In this document: in pieces, positions 1 through 6,682 of the stretch
Layout of the letters: each line of letters starts with the position of its first letter
How positions within the stretch are numbered: position 1 is the stretch's first letter
Position numbers and translations under genes: made by a program
The notes under the pieces: generated by a model
Database searches by the model: none
The model's input: the letters and a program-made list of their open reading frames with translations, nothing else
Told to the model about the DNA's origin: nothing
Assembly (NCBI GenBank): GCA_017618435.1
Contig: JAFZUH010000306.1
Coordinates: 1 to 7,184, forward strand
Reading direction: 5' to 3'
DNA length: 7,184 bases
Source: Bacteroidales bacterium
GTDB taxonomy: Bacteria; Bacteroidota; Bacteroidia; Bacteroidales; WCHB1-69

Positions 1-63
1 AGGGAAGTGAGTGAAAATTTAGCTGCAAAGCTTGCTTTGCAAGGAAATTTTGCTCGCTTCCTT
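1..63. repeat. Long imperfect hairpin at the window edge
   Basis: Bases 1-20 pair with 45-63 in a stem of about 19 pairs with one bulged base (G13); three of the pairs are G·T. Inside it, TGCAAAG (24-30) pairs perfectly with CTTTGCA (35-41) around the loop CTTG. The wobble pairs work as G·U only if the + strand is the RNA; on the other strand they become A·C mismatches. The element begins at base 1, so it may continue outside the window. It could be a REP-like element or the 3' end hairpin of a neighbouring transcript. No gene overlaps it. Confidence 0.55.
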
Positions 64-122
64 TATCGTGTTAACGAAAAGCATCCTCTGACAGTTTTTT
101 TTTAATTTATTAAAAGAAAACG

Positions 123-217
123 CTTGTCATCAATGAGAATGCTTAAAAAAGGTGATACGGTAAAAAATGTTTTACCGTTCTGCAAGCCGTTTCGGATATT
201 GAAACGATTATGACAAG
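123..217 (+). other. Possible three-way-junction RNA or cruciform in repeat copy 1
   Basis: CTTGTCAT (123-130) is the exact reverse complement of ATGACAAG (210-217). Between these arms are two further hairpins: a 9-bp perfect stem 157-165/170-178 (ACGGTAAAA, loop AATG) and a 6-bp stem 188-193/201-206 (CGTTTC/GAAACG). In repeat copy 2 the outer arm and the first hairpin are kept with one T-A to T·G change each, which keeps pairing in a + strand RNA; the second hairpin is lost. Read on the minus strand, the 9-bp hairpin is followed after a few bases by six T, so it could instead help end the mutS2 transcript. Whether it is transcribed is unknown. Confidence 0.35.
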
Positions 218-240
218 AAACACGGGAAACGACAGATATT

Positions 241-266
241 CCCCCTTCTAAGAGGGGCGGGGGGGA
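241..266. repeat. C/G-rich palindromic unit in repeat copy 1
   Basis: A run of five C (241-245) is followed by two G-tracts (254-257 and 259-265), separated by a single C. CCCCT (242-246) can pair with AGGGG (253-257), and the C-tract could alternatively pair with the second G-tract. The same design, C5 then G5 then G5, occurs twice in repeat copy 2. Units of this kind are familiar as dispersed palindromes in Bacteroidota intergenic DNA. Confidence 0.6.
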
Positions 267-294
267 ATTTTACCTTATCCCGCAGATGTATTAT

Positions 295-320
295 TTACTT
301 TTGTCTTGATACAAAAGTAA
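295..320. terminator. AT-rich perfect hairpin downstream of mutS2 (possible bidirectional terminator)
   Basis: TTACTTTTGT (295-304) and ACAAAAGTAA (311-320) are perfect reverse complements around the loop CTTGAT. On the minus strand the hairpin lies about 65 bases after the mutS2 stop codon, the right place for a transcript end. However, the stem is AT-rich and no clean U-tract follows. Each arm also contains TACTTTTG, which fits the Bacteroidota -7 box TAnnTTTG, with no convincing -33 element upstream on either strand. It may be a terminator, a repeat hairpin or a cryptic promoter pair. Confidence 0.35.
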
Positions 321-384
321 CAAAAATTATGCAAGCATGATGTTTTCTCGCCTCATCATACGAGCGAGCTCGTCTGCTTTCGGC

Positions 385-2790
385 TTACAGTAATTTCACA
401 ATAGTGATGCCGGTGCCGCCGGCTTCCACATGGGCATCATGAAAATGCTGCACGCAGGGGTGGGCGTGTAAATATTCCCTCACCACTTGTCGTAAAATGC
501 CGTTGCCTTTTCCGTGCAATATATTTACTTCGTGTATGCTCAGCAGCATGGCGTCATCCAAATAGTGTTCTATGGCCAGAATGGCTTCTTCGGCGCGATA
601 GCCGCGTATGTCCAATTGTAAGTTAAAGTGGGCGGCTTTTTCGTTGACGGTATTGTATATGTTGGCATTAAGCCGTTTGGCGGCTTTTTTTGCCATGGAC
701 TTGCTCACTTTCTCCACTTTGTTGAGGGCGGTGCGTACTTGCACCGAATTAAATTCCACCACCACATAGTCGTCTTCTATGGCTACCACTTCACCGATGG
801 TTTGGGTTTGGGTGATAATCACGGTATCGTGAAGGCGTACAGGCTCTTTTTCTGCGGCAGGCGGAGCCGTGGCAACGGGCGGAGCCGTGGGCGGCTCTTG
901 GATTTTGTCTATCTTTTCGGACTCCTGTTTCAGTTCTTCCCGCAATTTTTTTACCGTTGCTTTTTCCGCATTGGTCTCACGGATTTCCTTGATGGTGCGT
1001 TCTATCAGTCTGTTGCTGTTGTCAAGTATATTTTTTGCCTCTGTTTTGGCGGCATGTATCAATTCATGACGTTTTTCTTTCAGGTCTTGCTGTTGCCGGG
1101 TGTATTGTGCTATCAAATCGGCCAATTGCTTATCGGTGAAATCCATCAGTTTTTCCCTTTGTGCCAATTCGGCTTGTTTTTCTTCCAAGGTATGCAACAG
1201 CGTGTCGTATTTGATCCGGCTTTTGCCTGCTTTTTGTTTGGCTTTTTGTATAAAATGGCGGTTAAGACCGATTTGTTGGGCTATCTCAAAGGTGAAAGAG
1301 GTGCCTGCATGACCTGTCTGCAGTTGGAATGTGGGCTGCATTTTTTCCGTATTGTAGAGCATAGCGCCGTTTTCCACCTCTTGGTGGTTGTCGGCCAATG
1401 TTTTCAGGTTTCCGAAATGGGTGGTGACCAGCCCTATGCTTCCTTTTTTTATCATCTCTTCTATCAGCGTTTCCGCTATGGCTCCTCCGTATTGAGGGTC
1501 GGTGCCGCTGCCGAGTTCGTCCAATAAAAACAAACTCTGCTCATTGGCTTTTTGCAGTAGTGTTTTTATATTGTACAGTTGTGAACTGTAAGTGCTCAAA
1601 TCGTTGTCTATGGACTGTTCGTCGCCGATGTTGATAAACAGGCTGTTGAATATGCCGCATTCGCTCATGGGTGAGGCGGGAATGGGGATACCGCATTGGA
1701 ACATATATTGCAGCATGGCCAAAGTTTTGAGGCACACAGACTTTCCTCCCGCATTGGGACCGGATATGATCAATATGCGGTAAGTATGTCCTATATGGAT
1801 ATCCACGGGGACTATGTTTTTGTGTTGATGTTGCAATGAAATTTCCAGCAGGGGGTGACGGGCTTGTTTGAGGTCCACCATGGGCATGTCGTTGATAATG
1901 GGCATGCATGCCTGCAGTTTGATGGCGAATTTAGCTTTGGCGCGGATAAAATCCAATAAGGCCAGATATTTGAAACAACTCAGCAAATAGTCTGTTTGGG
2001 GACGAAGCATGTCGGCAAATCCGGTGAGGATTTTTATAATTTCCCTTTTCTCGTCCAATTGCAGATTGTGCAACATATTGCTTGCTTCAAACACCTCTTG
2101 GGGTTCTATGTAATAGGTGAGTCCCGAGGCGGACTGGTCGTGGATAAATCCTTTAATATGGCGTTTGTGCACAGCAGGAACGGGCAACACCATTCTGCCG
2201 TTGCGGATGGTGACATCCGCATTGTCATCCACAGTTCCTTCTTGTTTGGATTGGAGGAGTATTTTTTTGATGTTTTTGGATATTTCTGCTTCCAGGGCAT
2301 GCATATTCCTGCGTATGGACAGGAGTGTTTCGGAAGCATGGTCGCGGATATTGCCTTTTTCGTCAATAATATGGTTGATTTGATATATCAAATCCGGATT
2401 AAATGCCAATTGCCGGCTTAATTCGGTGAGATGAGGATATTTTCCGTTATCGCTGCGCGAAAAAAAATACTTGCATGCCGAGGCGATATTGTTGAGGTCG
2501 GTGCGAAGTTCACACAATTCTTCCACTTCCAAAAACGACCCTTCCACCTCCAAGGCGGCGCAGGAAGCTCTTAAATCGTAATAGTCATGGGCGGGGAAGG
2601 GGGTGTCGAACAATAATATTTGTCTGAACTCTTCCGCTTGCTCTTGCCATAGCCTTATCAGTTCCTTGCGGTCGGTAAAACGCAATTTGTCCACCATGCT
2701 TTCTCCCAGAGAAGATATACATTCCTGTTTGAGCAGCGTGCGGATTTGCCCGAATTCTATCTTTTGTTCAAAATTGTGTGGATATATCAT
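385..2790 (-). CDS. mutS2: MutS2 family ATPase with Smr domain
   Basis: The 801-residue product has the full MutS2 layout and a length normal for the family. A MutS-type core and clamp region spans about 1-310, followed by the ABC-type ATPase. Visible motifs are Walker A GPNAGGKS (344-351), the DEQSIDNDLST block (390-400), Walker B with DELGSGTDP (424-432) and the H-loop TTHF (456-459). Next come a charged coiled coil (about 520-632), a Pro/Ala linker (633-650), a short KOW-like beta segment (651-695) and a C-terminal Smr domain with LDIRG (726-730) and HGKGNG (759-764). It lacks the mismatch-recognition domain of MutS. MutS2 proteins have been linked to suppression of recombination and, in Bacillus subtilis, to splitting collided ribosomes; the Smr domain can act as a nuclease in some members. 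Which role applies here is not visible. The ATG overlaps the stop of the upstream lipoprotein gene (ATGA), implying coupled translation. The TAA stop is the last codon of the flanking repeat. Confidence 0.96.
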   Translation of the reverse strand: MIYPHNFEQKIEFGQIRTLLKQECISSLGESMVDKLRFTDRKELIRLWQEQAEEFRQILLFDTPFPAHDYYDLRASCAALEVEGSFLEVEELCELRTDLNNIASACKYFFSRSDNGKYPHLTELSRQLAFNPDLIYQINHIIDEKGNIRDHASETLLSIRRNMHALEAEISKNIKKILLQSKQEGTVDDNADVTIRNGRMVLPVPAVHKRHIKGFIHDQSASGLTYYIEPQEVFEASNMLHNLQLDEKREIIKILTGFADMLRPQTDYLLSCFKYLALLDFIRAKAKFAIKLQACMPIINDMPMVDLKQARHPLLEISLQHQHKNIVPVDIHIGHTYRILIISGPNAGGKSVCLKTLAMLQYMFQCGIPIPASPMSECGIFNSLFINIGDEQSIDNDLSTYSSQLYNIKTLLQKANEQSLFLLDELGSGTDPQYGGAIAETLIEEMIKKGSIGLVTTHFGNLKTLADNHQEVENGAMLYNTEKMQPTFQLQTGHAGTSFTFEIAQQIGLNRHFIQKAKQKAGKSRIKYDTLLHTLEEKQAELAQREKLMDFTDKQLADLIAQYTRQQQDLKEKRHELIHAAKTEAKNILDNSNRLIERTIKEIRETNAEKATVKKLREELKQESEKIDKIQEPPTAPPVATAPPAAEKEPVRLHDTVIITQTQTIGEVVAIEDDYVVVEFNSVQVRTALNKVEKVSKSMAKKAAKRLNANIYNTVNEKAAHFNLQLDIRGYRAEEAILAIEHYLDDAMLLSIHEVNILHGKGNGILRQVVREYLHAHPCVQHFHDAHVEAGGTGITIVKLL
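860..890 (-). repeat. 18-bp tandem duplication in the mutS2 linker
   Basis: GGCGGAGCCGTGG on the + strand occurs at 860-872 and again at 878-890, a period of 18 bp (six codons). On the coding strand it gives TAPPVA followed by TAPPAA (residues 635-646), inside the Pro/Ala-rich linker between the coiled coil and the KOW/Smr part. The repeat is in frame, so copy-number change would only alter linker length. Confidence 0.75.
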
Positions 2791-4559
2791 TGTTTTTCTT
2801 CGGTTACCACATCAAAAGTTTCTTCTATGGTCCAATTGGCTTTAGCTTCTATCCATCCCGGATAATAGATCACTTTTTCCGGTTGTATGCGTTCCACATA
2901 TTTTCCGCTGTCCCACCGTCCGTTGCTGTTTTCGTCAATGATGACGCGGGCTGTATATTTGCCCGGAGTCAAATGCAGATAGGATATCTTTTTGTTGTAT
3001 GTGATGGTGTCGCTTTGCACTATTTGTCGCTTTTCGTTCAGCAGTTCCACTATATATGTGTTGGTGGCGTAGAAGTTGTAATACAGGTTTACATCACCGA
3101 AATCTTTTATTGCGGCCGTGTTGACGGTAATGGCGATGCTGTCGTTGGTCCAGCCGTAGGCGGTATAAAATACCGAATCGGGGCAGAGCAGGGTATAGGC
3201 GGTTTTTTCCTGGCTGAAGTCAAAATCTATCTCCAGATATCTTTGCAGGCTATCCGTAAAATGGCTGTCCACGTAAATGGTATCTTTGACGGTGTCTTTA
3301 GGCACTATCATTCGCATTTGATGTTCTTTCCGCACTTGTACGGGATAGCCGAATTTCAGTATCAAATGTTGAAAGAGTGTTCCTTGCCGGGCTATACCCG
3401 TTGATACGTATTTTTTGTCGTCATCACTTTTTTTGGTAAGACGCGATCCCGGAGGTTTTTGTCCGGGGTTGAGTTCTATGGTGTCGGTGGGTATTCCGTT
3501 TATTTCTATTTGAAATTCAAATGTTTCGTTGATGGTGTCTGTAAAGAACACATGGACGGTATCCCGTGTGGGCACCATTTCTGTCTGTATGCCCGGCAGG
3601 GTGTCGGTGTTGCTGATTTGCCGCAGGAGGAATGATTCTGCCTTATTGCGGAATATCAGCTGGTAATGATAAAGGGCGAGCAGCTCTTTTTTTAAGAATT
3701 TTACCGTGGTATCGGTTTGTGTGAACATCAGCAGATGGCAGCTGTCAAGAGCGGGAGCGGGTGTGGTGATGGTGTCGCTCTTGTTTTCCATGCCGGCGGA
3801 AGACAGGCTGTCAACAAGGGCGGTGCTGTCGCCGGATAGGGTGTCGGCGGCCGGCAGGGCGGGCATGGGATAAGGCATGACCATTTGCTTTTGGAATGCT
3901 ATTTGTTCGTCAGACTGGTCGTATTTCAAATTTTGATTCTTGTCTGTCAAAGCGCTGATATAATAAGGTCTGTCTGCTATGTTGACGAACATGTATTGTC
4001 CTTTTGCATCGGTTTTGCATATATATCTCGGTGTGAGGGTGCACAGGGCGGAATCTTGGTCTTCGGTGTGCAATATGACATAGGCGCCTTTGACGGCGTC
4101 CATGGTGAAGGCGTCTTTGATGGTGCCGCATAAGCACATGGTGTCTATATAGTCGCCGGTGGAGAACACTATATTTTTGGCAGGCAGCATGTTGCCTTCG
4201 GTATAGTCTTTAACGGCATGGTCGCACAAAACGATATAGGTGGTGTTGGAGTCCAAATTGCATGCTTTGAAATCTATTACCAGGGTCTTGCCTTTGAGGT
4301 GGTATTGTGGATTTTCATCCAAAGGCGGAGATATCAAAAAATTGGATTCCGGACTGACCAGCTCCACAAATTCGTCAAAGGTGATTTTTATTTCCTTATC
4401 ATGAAAACGGGTGCTGTAGTCTTCCGGATGTTGGCTGAGTATTTGCGGCGGCGTGGTATCTTTGCTGCCGCCGGTGATGTTGCCTATGTGGGCACATCGG
4501 CACAATAATGCACTTAATCCGATAGCGGTGATGCCATAAATGAATGTCCGTATGCGCAT
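2787..4559 (-). CDS. Ig-like (SbsA-type, Big_5) domain lipoprotein of unknown function
   Basis: The 590-residue product belongs to a Bacteroidota family of exported Ig-like lipoproteins. It starts with a short basic, then hydrophobic signal (3-19) and the family hallmark CAHIGN-TGGSKDTTPP (22-38). An SbsA-like Ig domain follows, about 36-135, with ITFDEFVEL (59-67) and NTTYIV (105-110) and ending in FSTG. A transthyretin-like beta domain covers about 144-225, then a Ser/Thr/Pro-rich linker (about 233-272), an unassigned beta-rich middle, and a second transthyretin-like module (about 500-580). Two loops, DKNQNLKYD (206-214) and DENSNGRWD (542-550), share the pattern DxNxNxxxD and could bind calcium. 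The lipid-bearing cysteine is most likely C22 by family position, but R21 at -1 is not canonical and C20 is an alternative. The protein is expected to be anchored in the outer or inner membrane. The gene starts 11 bp after typA and ends in a 4-bp overlap with mutS2. No Shine-Dalgarno is seen. Function unknown. Confidence 0.88.
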   Translation of the reverse strand: MRIRTFIYGITAIGLSALLCRCAHIGNITGGSKDTTPPQILSQHPEDYSTRFHDKEIKITFDEFVELVSPESNFLISPPLDENPQYHLKGKTLVIDFKACNLDSNTTYIVLCDHAVKDYTEGNMLPAKNIVFSTGDYIDTMCLCGTIKDAFTMDAVKGAYVILHTEDQDSALCTLTPRYICKTDAKGQYMFVNIADRPYYISALTDKNQNLKYDQSDEQIAFQKQMVMPYPMPALPAADTLSGDSTALVDSLSSAGMENKSDTITTPAPALDSCHLLMFTQTDTTVKFLKKELLALYHYQLIFRNKAESFLLRQISNTDTLPGIQTEMVPTRDTVHVFFTDTINETFEFQIEINGIPTDTIELNPGQKPPGSRLTKKSDDDKKYVSTGIARQGTLFQHLILKFGYPVQVRKEHQMRMIVPKDTVKDTIYVDSHFTDSLQRYLEIDFDFSQEKTAYTLLCPDSVFYTAYGWTNDSIAITVNTAAIKDFGDVNLYYNFYATNTYIVELLNEKRQIVQSDTITYNKKISYLHLTPGKYTARVIIDENSNGRWDSGKYVERIQPEKVIYYPGWIEAKANWTIEETFDVVTEEKQ

Positions 4560-4570
4560 GGAGGAGTAGC

Positions 4571-6373
4571 TTAGGATTTGTTGGCTCTTTTGCGTTCTAT
4601 TTCATTGAGGATAATTTTACGCAAGCGCAGCGAATGCGGTGTTATTTCCAAATATTCGTCTTCGCCGATGTATTCCATATATTCTTCCAATGATAATTTG
4701 ATGGCGGGAGCCAGCACCATTTTCTCGTCCGAGCCGGCGGCACGCATATTGCTCAGCTTCTTTGATTTGGTGACGTTAATCACCAGGTCGTCTTGTCGTA
4801 TATGTATGCCCACCACTTGTCCGGCATACACTTGGTCCATAGGTTCCACAAAAAAGCTTCCTCTGTCTTGCAGCTTGTCCAAGGCATAAGCATATACCGT
4901 TCCTGTCTCCATGGCCACCAGCGAGCCGGCATGGCGCAGGCTGATGTCGCCTTTCCACGGTTCATAGCCTATGAGCCTGTGGCTCATCACAGCCTCACCT
5001 TCGGTGGCGGTGAGCATGAGGTTACGCAATCCTATGATGCCTCTTGAAGGAATGTGGAAGTTGAGACATATACGGTCACCTTTGGGGTCTATAGAGGTGA
5101 TTTCCCCCTTGCGGCGGGTAGCCAAGTCTATCACCTTGCTGGAGAAATTCTCCGGCACCAATACGGTGAGCTCTTCTATAGGTTCGCATTTTTTGCCGTC
5201 TATCTCTTTGATGATTACTTTGGGCTGGCCGACTTGCAACTCATAGCCTTCCATGCGCATGGTCTCTATAAGTATGGACAGGTGCAAAATGCCGCGGCCA
5301 TATACTATGTGCACGTCAGGAGAGGCCGTTTCTTCCACCCGTAAGGCCAGATTCTTTTCCAACTCCAGCATCAGCCTGTCTTTCAAATGCCTTGAAGTGA
5401 CATATTTGCCTTCTTTACCATAGAAAGGTGAATTGTTGATGGTGAACAGCATGCTCATGGTAGGCTCATCCACCTTGATGGGAGGCAAGCCTTCCGGAGA
5501 CTCAAAGTCTGCCACGGTGTCGCCTATCTCAAAGTCTTCTATGCCGAAAATAGCACATATCTCTCCTTGTTCTACAGGGTATTTTATCTTTTCTTTACCC
5601 AGACCTTCAAACACATACAGCTCTTTGATTTTTGATTTGGCAATACTGCCGTTACGTTTTACCAAAGATACATTTTGCCCCGCTTGCAGCGTGCCCCTGG
5701 TGAGTTTTCCCACGGCAATGCGGCCCACATAGGAGGAATAATCCAAGGAGGATATCATCATTTGTGTGTTGCCTTCTTGATGTTTGGGCTCAGGAATGTG
5801 CTCTATTATCTGGTCCAAAAGATAGCTGACATCATCGGTGGGATGCTGCCAGTCGGGACCCATCCAGCCTATTTTGGAAGAACCGTAGATAGTGGGAAAA
5901 TCCAATTGATCTTCGCTGGCACCAAGGCTGAACATCAGGTCAAACACATCTTCCTGCGTTTTTTCGGGGTTGCAGTTGGGCTTGTCCACCTTGTTGATGA
6001 CCACCAATGGCTTCAAATGCAAGTCTATGGCTTTTTGCAACACAAAACGTGTTTGGGGCATGGGGCCTTCAAAAGCGTCCACTATCAGCAATACACCGTC
6101 GGCCATATTGAGAACACGCTCCACCTCGCCGCCGAAATCACTGTGCCCCGGAGTGTCTATGATGTTAATTTTATATCCTTTGTATCTTACCGATACATTT
6201 TTGGATAAAATAGTGATGCCTCTTTCCCGCTCAAGGTCGTTATTGTCCAATATCAACTCTTGAACGCCTTGATTGTCCCTAAAGAGCTTGGATTGATACA
6301 ATATACGGTCCACCAAAGTGGTTTTGCCGTGGTCCACATGAGCAATAATAGCTACATTTCTTATTTTCTGCAT
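4571..6373 (-). CDS. typA: Translational GTPase TypA/BipA
   Basis: The 600-residue product is a complete TypA/BipA, a cytosolic GTPase related to EF-G and LepA that binds the ribosome and supports 50S assembly and growth under stress or cold. The GTPase motifs are intact: G1 AHVDHGKT (11-18), G2 RGIT (51-54), G3 DTPGH (73-77), G4 NKVD (127-130) and a G5-like GSSK (164-167). Domain II follows (about 205-290), then the EF-G-like domains III and V, with TMSMLFTIN (305-313), GRGILHLSILIETMR (359-373) and IPSRGIIGLR (441-450). The TypA-specific C-terminal domain includes TGTVYAYALDKLQDRG (490-505) and NVTKSKKLSNMRAAGSDE (533-550). Length matches the family. The start ATG gives the standard N-terminus MQKIRNVAIIAHVDHGK. 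It is the first gene of the operon, 30 bp from a -7 promoter box and 41 bp from repeat copy 2. No Shine-Dalgarno is visible, as is usual in Bacteroidota. Confidence 0.98.
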   Translation of the reverse strand: MQKIRNVAIIAHVDHGKTTLVDRILYQSKLFRDNQGVQELILDNNDLERERGITILSKNVSVRYKGYKINIIDTPGHSDFGGEVERVLNMADGVLLIVDAFEGPMPQTRFVLQKAIDLHLKPLVVINKVDKPNCNPEKTQEDVFDLMFSLGASEDQLDFPTIYGSSKIGWMGPDWQHPTDDVSYLLDQIIEHIPEPKHQEGNTQMMISSLDYSSYVGRIAVGKLTRGTLQAGQNVSLVKRNGSIAKSKIKELYVFEGLGKEKIKYPVEQGEICAIFGIEDFEIGDTVADFESPEGLPPIKVDEPTMSMLFTINNSPFYGKEGKYVTSRHLKDRLMLELEKNLALRVEETASPDVHIVYGRGILHLSILIETMRMEGYELQVGQPKVIIKEIDGKKCEPIEELTVLVPENFSSKVIDLATRRKGEITSIDPKGDRICLNFHIPSRGIIGLRNLMLTATEGEAVMSHRLIGYEPWKGDISLRHAGSLVAMETGTVYAYALDKLQDRGSFFVEPMDQVYAGQVVGIHIRQDDLVINVTKSKKLSNMRAAGSDEKMVLAPAIKLSLEEYMEYIGEDEYLEITPHSLRLRKIILNEIERKRANKS

Positions 6374-6402
6374 GGTGTAAAGGTTTCAAAAAATACAAAC
6401 TA

Positions 6403-6410
6403 CAAAGATA
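6403..6410 (-). promoter_or_regulatory. Probable -7 promoter box of the typA operon
   Basis: On the minus strand this reads TATCTTTG, a perfect match to the Bacteroidota -7 consensus TAnnTTTG. It lies 29 bp before the typA start codon, giving an expected leader of about two dozen bases. At the -33 position there is only TTTT (6428-6431) with no clear TTTG. The spacer is a run of ten A on the coding strand, which is the T-tract at the start of repeat copy 2, so the repeat supplies the DNA upstream of this promoter. Confidence 0.65.
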
Positions 6411-6545
6411 ACATTTTTTTTTTAATTAAAAGAAAGCACTTGTCATCATTGTGAATGCTTAAAAAAGGTGATACGGTAAAAAAATGTTTTGCCGTTCCGC
6501 ATATTGTAACAGTTATGGCAAAAAACACGTCAATGGCAGATCTTT

Positions 6546-6568
6546 CCCCCTTTTCAGGGGGCCGGGGG
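6546..6568. repeat. C/G-rich palindromic unit a in repeat copy 2
   Basis: Five C (6546-6550) are followed by the loop TTTTCA, five G (6557-6561), the spacer CC and five G again (6564-6568). Either G-tract can pair with the C-tract, so two alternative hairpins are possible. Confidence 0.6.
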
Positions 6569-6603
6569 AATTCTCATTCCTCAACACGAAAGGCGAAAAA
6601 CCT

Positions 6604-6627
6604 CCCCCTTCTAAGGGGGTCAGGGGG
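6604..6627. repeat. C/G-rich palindromic unit b in repeat copy 2
   Basis: CCCCCTT (6604-6610) is the reverse complement of AAGGGGG (6613-6619), and a second G5 tract follows after TCA (6623-6627). This unit corresponds best to the single unit of copy 1, since both are followed directly by GGA(A)TTTTAC and the 115-bp identical module. Confidence 0.65.
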
Positions 6628-6656
6628 ATTTTACCCTTATCCCGCAGATGTATTAT

Positions 6657-6682
6657 TTACTTTTGTCTTGATACAAAAGTAA
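6657..6682. repeat. AT-rich perfect hairpin in repeat copy 2
   Basis: This is identical to the hairpin at 295-320: TTACTTTTGT, loop CTTGAT, ACAAAAGTAA. Here it lies upstream of typA and not at a gene end, which argues against a role limited to ending transcription of mutS2. Both arms contain TACTTTTG, a TAnnTTTG match. Confidence 0.6.

Larger units (their letters stand above)
95..387 (+). repeat. Intergenic direct repeat, copy 1 (downstream of mutS2)
   Basis: This block recurs at 6414-6749 in the same orientation. From the T-tract to the end, the order is: T-tract, AAAAGAAA, a CTTGTCAT-containing block, an A-rich block, a C/G hairpin, then a 115-bp module (273-387) that matches 6635-6749 without a mismatch by eye. 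The first part is more diverged (roughly 80% by eye), apart from a perfect 31-bp match at 137-167 with 6453-6483. This copy has one C/G hairpin unit where copy 2 has two, and carries an extra segment near 184-194. The right edge falls on the TAA stop codon of mutS2 (385-387). I see no terminal inverted repeats, transposase or clear target duplication, so this looks like a dispersed intergenic repeat rather than an insertion sequence. Confidence 0.9.

Noticed and set aside
95..387. CRISPR array
   Set aside because: The repeated blocks are about 300 bp and 6 kb apart. There is no short repeat with regular unique spacers.
92..390. CAG on both sides of repeat copy 1 as a target site duplication
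   Set aside because: Three bases are too few to distinguish from chance, and copy 2 has no matching flanks.
628..1527. A 299-codon open frame on the + strand
   Set aside because: It lies wholly antisense to mutS2, whose motifs and domains are intact. The translated product is rich in Phe, Gly and His with no recognisable domain, as expected of a shadow frame.
2778..3404. A 208-codon open frame on the + strand
   Set aside because: It is antisense to the lipoprotein gene, and its composition is that of a reverse-complement shadow with no family features.
5675..6208. A 177-codon open frame on the + strand
   Set aside because: It is antisense to the most conserved GTPase part of typA, which explains why it stays open.
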